Assembly: GCA_903821635.1 (NCBI GenBank)
Contig: CAIJLV010000218.1
Span: 1-43,691, forward strand
Length of the DNA: 43,691 nucleotides
Direction of reading: 5' to 3'
Source: an uncultured Verrucomicrobiota bacterium
GTDB taxonomy: Bacteria; Verrucomicrobiota; Verrucomicrobiia; Limisphaerales; UBA9464
Part shown: positions 1 through 6,977 of the stretch, in pieces
Layout: each line of letters begins with the position of its first letter
Numbering within the stretch: the stretch's first letter is position 1
Notes under the pieces: generated by a model
Databases searched by the model: none
Told to the model about the DNA's origin: nothing
The model's input: the letters and a program-made list of their open reading frames with translations, nothing else
Translations under genes and position numbers: made by a program

Positions 1-304
1 ATAATAGACCGCTCCGATTTCATTTGTTAGTATTAAACTTGGCTTGTATTCATTTTTACCACCTCGTCCATATAACAATTTTAGCCATTTTCAGATACTG
101 TTCTAAAAAACCATCCGGTCTTTTGGAGTTTCATAAGCTTTCCAGAGTGCTCGGATTAAAAGTATAAATCCAATAGCGATAACATCTTGCCTATCACTAT
201 ATCTTGATTTTGCAATAAAGAAGACGGATTATGACTTTAGCCTTCTATCAAATGGACTGCACCAAACGGCTCTTTAGGCGCCTCATTTTGACTAGCGTTA
301 TCAT
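1..304. other. AT-rich stretch without a convincing gene
   Basis: This stretch is visibly AT-rich, unlike the GC-rich DNA that follows after about position 1060. I see no long reading frame on either strand. The only open frame of note is a 25-codon plus-strand frame at its right end, listed separately. A minus-strand frame gives protein-like segments but is broken by several stops, so I do not call a gene. No tRNA or terminator was recognised. Confidence 0.6.
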
Positions 305-308
305 ATGA
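231..308 (+). CDS. possible 25-residue leader peptide overlapping the next start codon
   Basis: A short frame starts at ATG 231 and stops with a TGA at 306-308 that overlaps the ATG of the following lipoprotein gene in an ATGA arrangement. A purine-rich stretch, AAGAAGACGG, lies just upstream of the ATG. The lipoprotein start itself has no clear Shine-Dalgarno sequence, so translational coupling from this leader would make sense. The peptide is basic in the middle and hydrophobic at the end. In AT-rich DNA a frame this short can arise by chance, so this is a weak call. Confidence 0.2.
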   Translation: MTLAFYQMDCTKRLFRRLILTSVII

Positions 309-940
309 AAATTAAAAAAGCCGTATCTTGGCTCACAAGTGTTCTGGCAGTTCTGTTACTCAACGGTTGTGCTTTTGGAGTGACAAACGTCAAGGTCACC
401 CATTCCCCGCTTGAACCCTTGGCCTCGAAGCGAGACGGGGTCATTCTTGTCCGACAGTTCACGGACAGCAGGAAGGAAGACAAACAGTATATCGGCACAA
501 AGAGGAACGGTTTCGGGATGCCGTTGGGAAATATTGGTGTTCGAGACGGTAAGCGAGTTGAGGGAATGGTCACGGAGTTCTTCGTGGATGCACTCAAGCA
601 CGCCGGATACAATGTAGTTATTCAATACGCTTCCGCCGCCGCAACTCCCCCTTCAATGAAGATTGATGCTGTGCTTGATGGCGATATACGAGAATTCTGG
701 ATGGACCTCTACATGGCTACGTGGCACAAGGTCAATGTTCACATAAGCCTTCTCGACAAAGCCGGAGAAAAAGTGACTTGGGAGAGGGACATTCAGGGTG
801 GTGAATCGAACGTTCTCTGGCTGGGCATCAGTTCCGAGTTTGAGAAAGTTATCCGACAAGCACTCGATCAAGCCCTGAATCGCGCCGCGAAGGAGTTCGC
901 CTCCGATGAGTTCTATCAGAAGGTAAAGACTAGTAATTGA
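305..940 (+). CDS. predicted lipoprotein, possibly YajG-like
   Basis: A 211-residue exported lipoprotein of unknown function. The N-terminus has a basic start (MKIKK), a hydrophobic stretch and the lipobox LLNGC, so Cys22 would be the acylated first residue of the mature protein. The mature part has alternating short hydrophobic strands. A segment around residues 45-100, with 'GVILVRQFTDSRK' and a later 'GYNVV', resembles the layout of YajG-type lipoproteins, which are poorly characterised. That match is from memory of the general pattern and is tentative. The gene has lower GC than its right-hand neighbours and sits in the AT-rich left end, which hints at a different origin. It has no obvious operon partner apart from the possible leader frame before it. 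Confidence 0.75.
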   Translation: MKIKKAVSWLTSVLAVLLLNGCAFGVTNVKVTHSPLEPLASKRDGVILVRQFTDSRKEDKQYIGTKRNGFGMPLGNIGVRDGKRVEGMVTEFFVDALKHAGYNVVIQYASAAATPPSMKIDAVLDGDIREFWMDLYMATWHKVNVHISLLDKAGEKVTWERDIQGGESNVLWLGISSEFEKVIRQALDQALNRAAKEFASDEFYQKVKTSN

Positions 941-1136
941 AAGTGATGCATCCAAAATAGTTGGATACGCAAGTGCTTGGTATTAAAGGAGGGGTTAAAT
1001 TCTAGCTTTTCACGTCATTGCGCCGCCGCCGCGGTAGATTCGCTAACCAAGTGCTGTATCTAACTCAGTCATCGCGTCCAAGATGCAATCCACGCGTCCC
1101 GTGGGCCGGGTCGCTGAGCTTTAGTTGTAGGCCGCT

Positions 1137-1631
1137 ATGAACAACACCCCACTCAGCTTGAAAAGGAGCTCCGCCTTGTTGTTTCAGGGAGCCATTGTGC
1201 TCATCGGCATCGCCGCGCTTACCTTTCTGCTCGGGGAACCGCACATCGAAGGCAGGAATGCCCAGGCCACAACCTTCGAGATTTACTTCAAGGATCCCTT
1301 CTTGGCGTATGCGTATGTGGGTTCGATTCCGGTTTTCGTAGCGCTCTATCACGCCTTCGGGCTGTTCGGGCACGTCAGGCAAACCGGGACTTTTTCGCAG
1401 GCGACCGTGGATGCGTTGCGCACCATCCAGTATTGCGCGATCGCCATCATCGGTTTCGTGGCTGTGGGAGTGGGCTTTATCCTGAGGTTCGGCGACCAGG
1501 ACGACCGACCGGCGGGTGTTTTCATGAGCCTCCTCGTGACCTTGGCTGCGAGCGTCATCGCTACCGCCGCGGCGAGGTTCGCCCGGAGTCTGCAAAATGC
1601 CTTGGGGCCGTCCGAAGGCCCCCGTGGCTGA
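1137..1631 (+). CDS. DUF2975-type small membrane protein
   Basis: A 164-residue protein with four predicted membrane segments, at about residues 13-31, 56-75, 94-116 and 126-147. The spacing and the segment with FGHVRQTGTFSQATVDALRTIQ between helices 2 and 3 resemble DUF2975 proteins, in which a short cytoplasmic loop with a G-x-F-S/T motif precedes the third helix. The function of that family is not established; in some bacteria it sits beside a small Xre-type regulator, but none is seen here. It ends 87 bases before the convergent end of the next gene. The N-terminal start at ATG 1137 is the first Met and gives a sensible first helix. Confidence 0.7.
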   Translation: MNNTPLSLKRSSALLFQGAIVLIGIAALTFLLGEPHIEGRNAQATTFEIYFKDPFLAYAYVGSIPVFVALYHAFGLFGHVRQTGTFSQATVDALRTIQYCAIAIIGFVAVGVGFILRFGDQDDRPAGVFMSLLVTLAASVIATAAARFARSLQNALGPSEGPRG

Positions 1632-1718
1632 GCCGAAGCGGATGGGGGGCGCCGGAGAAACTTCGTCCGCAAGTCATGGGGCTTAAACGCGGGTGAAGCC
1701 GGCCCTGAAATCAACGCG

Positions 1719-4700
1719 TTACCGCCCTTTCCGGACAAAGGTCCGTTCGCCGACCCAGCGGGTATTAAAGCGTTGGTGCAGCGGGTCGCTCGGGAAGGCG
1801 GGACGCGGCGCTTGGCCGTAAGTCTGGTCGTCCATGCCAGTCCACGGTAGCGGGCCCACCTCGGTGCCGCGCGTGACGTGGTAGTCGGCGTCTTTGTCCC
1901 AGCCCACCGTGTGCAGGAAGAAGTCGCGCGCCATTCCCGCAGGTTTCGTCGGGAATCCGCCGGCCGCAAACTGGAGCGTCAGTTCATCCCCGCCGGCGAC
2001 CAAGGCCAGCCCGTTGTCCCGTTGCGCCACCAGTTCATCCACGGCGCCGTAACGTGTCACCCAACCCGCCGGCGTGAGGAGCCAGACCGGGCTCGGTTGC
2101 ACGCGATCGTAGAGCGGCGTCAGCGGTTCGGTCCACGGCAGGTCGGCCACCTCGCTGTAGCCGCGCCAGTGTAGGTCGGTCGCCGCGGGGGCGAGCGTGG
2201 TGAGTTGCGCGGGGCTGACGACTGAGCGTTCGGTGAAGAGCGCGAGGCGGTCCCAGTGAATCTCGAAGGCCTGCGTGAGCCGCAGGCGTCGGGTGCCGGC
2301 CGGGAGTTTGCCCGTGAGGTCGGCGAGGATGGTCTTGGTCTTGCCGGCCGGCGCCCCGAGGGAACCGGGCAGCGGTTGCCAGCCAGTGGCGGTCTCCGCT
2401 TCAAGCGTCGGAAATGGGAAGGGGAAGTCGGGATTGTGCGCGGCGGCGATGTTGGCCATGCCGCCGCCGAAACGCAGCCAACCGGTCAACGCCAGCACCA
2501 AGGGTTTCGCCGGGTCGAGCGGACCGAAATCCAACGTGAGGCTGAAGGGCTCGGCCAGACCGCGGTAGTGCGAGCCGCGCAGGGCTAGCGGGGAGACTTT
2601 CTGGCCGTCGGTTTCACGGAGTGCGGCGGTGACGTCCACCGGCGAGGGCGCCGGTTGGACGGACACAGGCGGGGGCGCCTGTGCCACTACCGTCGCCGCC
2701 CGCAGCGGCACGCGGCCGCCGAGTTGCCAGAGTGCGTGGGGGAGGAACGGCCGGCCGGGCAGCAGCTTGCTCGTCGGATGCACCTCGGTTCCCGCGGGAT
2801 GGTCCACGGCGACGAGTTTCGCGGAGTCGAGGTAGAGCACTTCGCGAAGTTCTTCGGTGACTTGCAGCACGTAGTTGCCGGCCCGCGGGCGGAAGTTCGA
2901 CTCGTTGCCCACGGCGACAAATTCCTCCGGGTCGGCCTCGATGAAGCGGCCGGGGCTCATCGGCAGGCCGATGGGCGAGGCGCTGAGCAGGTCGGTGACG
3001 AAGCGGTGTTTTTCGCCGTCCCACGCGTAGAGGTAGGGGCAAGAACCGGTGGGCATGACCAGCTCAAAGACCGTCAGCGGTTGTTGGCAATCGACTTCGA
3101 CCTCGGTGGTGTCGAGCTTGGTGTCGAACCAGTGGGTGCTCACGGAATCGAGCTGAGTCCGCTTGCCGACGCCGATTTCGACCGGCAGCGATTGCGCGGT
3201 GCGGAGGCCGTGCCAGCCGCCGGCACTGAGTTCCACTTTGACCCCGAGGCCGCTGGCGTTGGAGCGATTGCCGAGCAGGCGCAATTTGAGCATGGCATTG
3301 GCGTTGCCGCCGTCATTGCGCAGGAATTTCAAGCCCGCCCCCGTGACGTCGAGGATCAGGTCGGAGTCGCAATCGGAATCGAAATCCGCGACCGCCACGT
3401 GCCGGACTTCCGCTTGGGCGAACGGGGCCAGGCCCAATTCGGTGGTCACCTCATGGAAGCCGTCGCGGCCGCGGTTGCGCCACACCCGCACGCCATCGCC
3501 GCCCCACGCGAGCAGGTCGAGCCAGCCGTCGTTGTCATAGTCAAACGTGCGCAACTGCCGAATGCGGTTGCCCCGGGCCGGCAAGCGGACGGTGTCCTTG
3601 ATGCCGGAGTAGTTCAGTTCAATCGATTTTTCGGTGCTGAGGACCACATCGACGCGCAGGTCGTTGTTGAAATCGCCCGTGGCCAAGGCGGTGGCGGCGG
3701 GCCAGTCGGAGGGCTGATTGGTGCCACTCAGGCCGGCGCCCCGGACATTGGAAAGCACCAGGGGCGGTTGGCCGGCGCGGGTAAGCAGCAGGTCAGGAAG
3801 GTCGTCATTGTTCCAGTCATCGACCGTGAGGCCGATGATTCCGGTGGCCGGGACCAAGGGGAGCGGGGTTTTGCGTTCGCGAAAAACGCCCGTGCCGAGG
3901 TTGGTCAGGTAACGGAGGCCAGTGTCGGGACTCGCGACGAGCAACCCCAGCTTGCCGGTGAAATCGAGGTCCGCAGTCAGCACTTGGGTCCCCTTGAGCT
4001 CACCGACGGCGGCTTGGCGGGTGGCATCCATGAAGAGCCCGTTGGTGGCGAATTTCAGCACTGTGGAACCGGCGGGACCGACGAGCACCACATCTTCGTA
4101 ACGGTCGTTTTGCCAATCGCCGACCGCGACGCTGGTCGCACTAGCGGCCGCCGGATTCACGACGGGCAGGCCGCGTGGGCTGAAGACACCGTTGGAATTC
4201 CAGTAGAGTTGAAACCCTTCCGGTCCCCGCAACACGAGGTCATTCCATCCGCGCCGATTGATGTCGAGCAACCCCAACGGGCCGGCCAGTTGCCCGCCGG
4301 CGCCGGCGAAGGCCCGGGCGGTGTCGTCGGCATACTTCACCGCCAGGCCCTGCGGATCGGGCTGCTCCAGCGGGAACGGGGCTTTGATCACCGTATAGAT
4401 CGACCGCTCAAACAGGGCCGGATTGTCCGCGTTGCCGACCGTGCCACTGGCCAACGTTTGGTGGGTCGCGAGCAACTGCGCTGCCTCGTCGCGCTGCCCG
4501 AGGCGGAGCAACGCTTGGCTGAGCAGGTAGTGGCTGGCGATGAAATGAACTGAAGTCTGATTGGTCTCGAACTGGATCACCTCGCGGAATTGCGCCGCGG
4601 CTTCGTCGACCAACCCCAGGCCCTGATACGCCCGGGCCAACTGAAAACTCACCGCGTTCACCGTGGGATCGGCATCCTTGGCCTGCTGGAGCGACTGGAC

Positions 4701-5114
4701 GGCATTGGAGAACTGGTTCTGCCGGAGCTGAGCGCACCCGAGGACGAAGGCGGCGGCGGCGTTGCCAACTTCGAAATGCAGGGTTTCACGCGCATGCACC
4801 GAAGCCTGATCCGGCTGGCCGTTGAGCAAAAAGGCGTTGGCCAGATTGAGGTGCGCGTCGGGATTCGCTGGGTTGAGGGCGAGCGCGGATTGGAACGCGG
4901 TGATGGCCTTGGGCGCGTCGTTCTTGTCGAAGAAGGTTTTGCCCGAGGCCATCGACTGCTCGAACACGCGGGCACTGTTCTCTTGGTTCGCGGCGCCACC
5001 CGCCGCTTGGCGGGCCAGCCACCAAGCGCCGACCGAAATCAGGCAGGCGAACACAAAGATGCCGACGACGACGGTGGCGGCACCGGGGCCGCGGCGGGAA
5101 GCGGGCGAATTCAT
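1719..5114 (-). CDS. membrane-anchored TPR and FG-GAP/VCBS repeat protein
   Basis: A protein of 1131 residues from the ATG at 5114; an in-frame ATG 11 codons earlier (5147) is possible. A single membrane segment near residues 13-33 is followed by tetratricopeptide repeats to about residue 220. Next comes a region of FG-GAP/VCBS repeats (about 255-620) with calcium-loop-like motifs such as DFNNDLRVD, DWNNDDLPD, DYDNDGWLD and DFDSDCDSD. A stretch like the ASPIC/UnbV domain follows (about 620-700), then some 430 residues that I cannot assign. The order TPR, FG-GAP, ASPIC is known from large exported proteins of Acidobacteria and Verrucomicrobia, often of unknown role. It is probably anchored in the inner membrane with the repeats outside the cytoplasm. 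It faces away from lysA across a 499-base gap. Confidence 0.85.
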   Translation of the reverse strand: MNSPASRRGPGAATVVVGIFVFACLISVGAWWLARQAAGGAANQENSARVFEQSMASGKTFFDKNDAPKAITAFQSALALNPANPDAHLNLANAFLLNGQPDQASVHARETLHFEVGNAAAAFVLGCAQLRQNQFSNAVQSLQQAKDADPTVNAVSFQLARAYQGLGLVDEAAAQFREVIQFETNQTSVHFIASHYLLSQALLRLGQRDEAAQLLATHQTLASGTVGNADNPALFERSIYTVIKAPFPLEQPDPQGLAVKYADDTARAFAGAGGQLAGPLGLLDINRRGWNDLVLRGPEGFQLYWNSNGVFSPRGLPVVNPAAASATSVAVGDWQNDRYEDVVLVGPAGSTVLKFATNGLFMDATRQAAVGELKGTQVLTADLDFTGKLGLLVASPDTGLRYLTNLGTGVFRERKTPLPLVPATGIIGLTVDDWNNDDLPDLLLTRAGQPPLVLSNVRGAGLSGTNQPSDWPAATALATGDFNNDLRVDVVLSTEKSIELNYSGIKDTVRLPARGNRIRQLRTFDYDNDGWLDLLAWGGDGVRVWRNRGRDGFHEVTTELGLAPFAQAEVRHVAVADFDSDCDSDLILDVTGAGLKFLRNDGGNANAMLKLRLLGNRSNASGLGVKVELSAGGWHGLRTAQSLPVEIGVGKRTQLDSVSTHWFDTKLDTTEVEVDCQQPLTVFELVMPTGSCPYLYAWDGEKHRFVTDLLSASPIGLPMSPGRFIEADPEEFVAVGNESNFRPRAGNYVLQVTEELREVLYLDSAKLVAVDHPAGTEVHPTSKLLPGRPFLPHALWQLGGRVPLRAATVVAQAPPPVSVQPAPSPVDVTAALRETDGQKVSPLALRGSHYRGLAEPFSLTLDFGPLDPAKPLVLALTGWLRFGGGMANIAAAHNPDFPFPFPTLEAETATGWQPLPGSLGAPAGKTKTILADLTGKLPAGTRRLRLTQAFEIHWDRLALFTERSVVSPAQLTTLAPAATDLHWRGYSEVADLPWTEPLTPLYDRVQPSPVWLLTPAGWVTRYGAVDELVAQRDNGLALVAGGDELTLQFAAGGFPTKPAGMARDFFLHTVGWDKDADYHVTRGTEVGPLPWTGMDDQTYGQAPRPAFPSDPLHQRFNTRWVGERTFVRKGR

Positions 5115-5613
5115 ACGGAAGAACCGGGACGAATGACCAAGGCTCAAGGACCAACCCGCCCGCCTACTTGGGAGGCAAGCGATGGACTTGCTGGAACGAG
5201 ATTACTTTGGAACGAAACCGCCCAAAGCTCAAAGGCCAAAGCGGGCGCATTCCGCCACGATGGTTTTCCGACCACGGCTGGCTTCGCGTGGACCGGGCGG
5301 AAGCGCCAAGGGCGGCCCCAGCAGCAAGCCCAAGTGAAACCGACGAGCAGGGCGGTAGCTTTTGGCCAAGTGACCTCGCACGAGCGACCAGCGCTCCAAT
5401 GGCACCCACGCCGCCCCCCGCCTTTGAATGCTCCGGGAGGCAGTTTCGCAGGTGCCCGAAGCCGAGTCCGCGGCCGGGCGCGGCCGGAGCCTTGCGTCAC
5501 CGCGACCTAGTCCGCTTTGGGGCGACACCCCGGTCGTGAGGCAACGTTGCGGCCCAAGAATTCGAATTTCCAAATTCAAAACCGTCGCCGCTTCTGGCAC
5601 ACCACGCGCCGCC
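5115..5613. other. divergent intergenic region between the TPR/FG-GAP gene and lysA
   Basis: This gap of about 500 bases separates two divergent genes and must hold both promoters. No protein frame in it looks real: the open frame that extends upstream of lysA from 5428 has no similarity to the start of the enzyme. Near its right end an AT-rich patch (5557-5580) breaks the GC-rich background and contains a small tandem repeat with dyad symmetry, listed separately. I recognise no riboswitch. Confidence 0.6.
5557..5577. repeat. three degenerate 7-bp tandem repeats upstream of lysA
   Basis: AGAATTC, GAATTTC and CAAATTC follow each other directly, each ending in a variant of AATTC. The last two also form the near-contiguous palindrome GAATTT-CC-AAATTC at 5564-5577. 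The array lies 36 bases before the lysA ATG in otherwise GC-rich DNA. It could be a short tandem repeat of the heptamer type or an operator site; the sequence alone does not decide. Confidence 0.4.
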
Positions 5614-6906
5614 ATGCATTCGTTTCGTTACGTCAAAGGCCAGCTCCACTGCGAAAACGTCGCCCTCGCCGACCTCGCGCAGAAGCACGGCACGCCGCTT
5701 TACGTCTATTCTCAGGCCACGCTGACCGATCATTACACGAAGCTCGATCAGGCCCTCGCCCCGTTGGATCACCTCATCTGCTTCGCGATGAAATCCAACT
5801 CCAACCTCGCGGTGATCCAGACGCTGGCGAATCTCGGCAGCGGCTTCGACACCGTGAGCGCCGGTGAAATCCAGCGCGTCATTGCGGCTGGCGGCGATCC
5901 GCGCAAATGCGTCTTTGCCGGCGTGGGCAAAACCGAGGAAGAAATCGCCTACGCGCTGCGCCAAGACATCTACAGCTTCAACGTGGAATCCGAAGCCGAG
6001 TTGAAGCGGATCAGCAAGGTCGCCACCCGGATCGGCAAAATCGCCCCGATCGCGGTGCGGGTGAACCCAAACATCGACGCCGGCACGCACGCAAAAATCA
6101 CCACCGGCACCTACGCCAACAAGTTCGGCATCGCCTTTGAAGAAATCGAGGGCGTCTACGCTCGCGCCGCCAAGCTGCCGAACTTGCGGCTGCGGGGTTT
6201 GCAGATGCACATCGGCTCCCAACTGACGGACGTAAAACCGTTTCAACTCGCGGTGACCAAAGTGGCTCCGTTGGTGGCGCGACTGAGCGCCAAACACGGT
6301 TTCGATTTCTTCAGCGTCGGCGGCGGCATCGGCATCGTCTATCAGGACGCGTTGGCGAGCGGCGACGCCAAGTGGTGGCAGAGCAAGGCCGGCAAGCGCG
6401 TGCTCACCCCGCAACTCTACGCCAACACGCTCGTGCCCCTGTTGAAGCCGCTGGGCCTCAAAATTCTGCTCGAACCCGGCCGCTTCCTCACCGGCAACGC
6501 GGGGGCGCTGCTGACCCGGGTCGAGTTCATCAAAAAGACCGGCAAAAAGAACTTCGTGATCGTCGACGCCGCCATGAATGACCTCATCCGGCCCGCGTTT
6601 TACGACAGCTTCCACGAAATCGTGCCCCTGAAGAAGAAGGCTGGCGCCACCGTTTCGTCGGACGTCGTCGGTCCGATCTGCGAATCCGGAGACTATTTTG
6701 CCAAGGATCGCCCGTTGCCCAAGGTGGGTGAAGGCGACGTGCTCGCCCTGCTCAGCGCCGGCGCCTACGGCTCGGTGATGGGTTCCAACTACAATTCCCG
6801 GGCGCTGGCAGCCGAAGTTCTGGTCAACGGCACCCAGTCCGCCGTCGTTCGCCGCCGGCAAGAAATCGCCGCCATCTGGGAAAATGAACAGACCGTGTCG
6901 TGGTGA
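5614..6906 (+). CDS. lysA: diaminopimelate decarboxylase
   Basis: The enzyme converts meso-diaminopimelate to L-lysine with release of CO2, the last step of lysine synthesis, in the cytoplasm with pyridoxal phosphate. The start at ATG 5614 gives 430 residues, near the family length of about 420, and begins with the usual F-x-Y-x-x-G-x-L segment. An upstream extension of the frame to 5428 is rejected as non-homologous. The PLP lysine is Lys60 in FAMKSNSN. Other family marks are SGFDTVSAGEI, the histidine segment LQMHIGSQL, the glycine-rich phosphate loop SVGGGIGI, the segment LEPGRFLTGNAG, and the catalytic cysteine Cys356 in GPICESGD. The gene is followed 71 bases later by a TPR gene on the same strand. 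Confidence 0.97.
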   Translation: MHSFRYVKGQLHCENVALADLAQKHGTPLYVYSQATLTDHYTKLDQALAPLDHLICFAMKSNSNLAVIQTLANLGSGFDTVSAGEIQRVIAAGGDPRKCVFAGVGKTEEEIAYALRQDIYSFNVESEAELKRISKVATRIGKIAPIAVRVNPNIDAGTHAKITTGTYANKFGIAFEEIEGVYARAAKLPNLRLRGLQMHIGSQLTDVKPFQLAVTKVAPLVARLSAKHGFDFFSVGGGIGIVYQDALASGDAKWWQSKAGKRVLTPQLYANTLVPLLKPLGLKILLEPGRFLTGNAGALLTRVEFIKKTGKKNFVIVDAAMNDLIRPAFYDSFHEIVPLKKKAGATVSSDVVGPICESGDYFAKDRPLPKVGEGDVLALLSAGAYGSVMGSNYNSRALAAEVLVNGTQSAVVRRRQEIAAIWENEQTVSW

Positions 6907-6977
6907 GCGCCGGCCCGTCGGCCGCTGAATTGACACTCGCCGCGCCGCCGCCTCTCCGCTGCACTCCACCAAGTCGA

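Noticed and set aside
1..236. A minus-strand frame with protein-like segments interrupted by several stop codons, considered as a pseudogene.
   Set aside because: The number of stops is about what chance gives in AT-rich DNA, and I recognise no family.
2655..4553. A 632-codon open frame antisense to the TPR/FG-GAP gene.
   Set aside because: It is a by-product of high-GC codon use on the opposite strand; its sequence has no domain or hydrophobic pattern, while the minus-strand protein has clear repeats.
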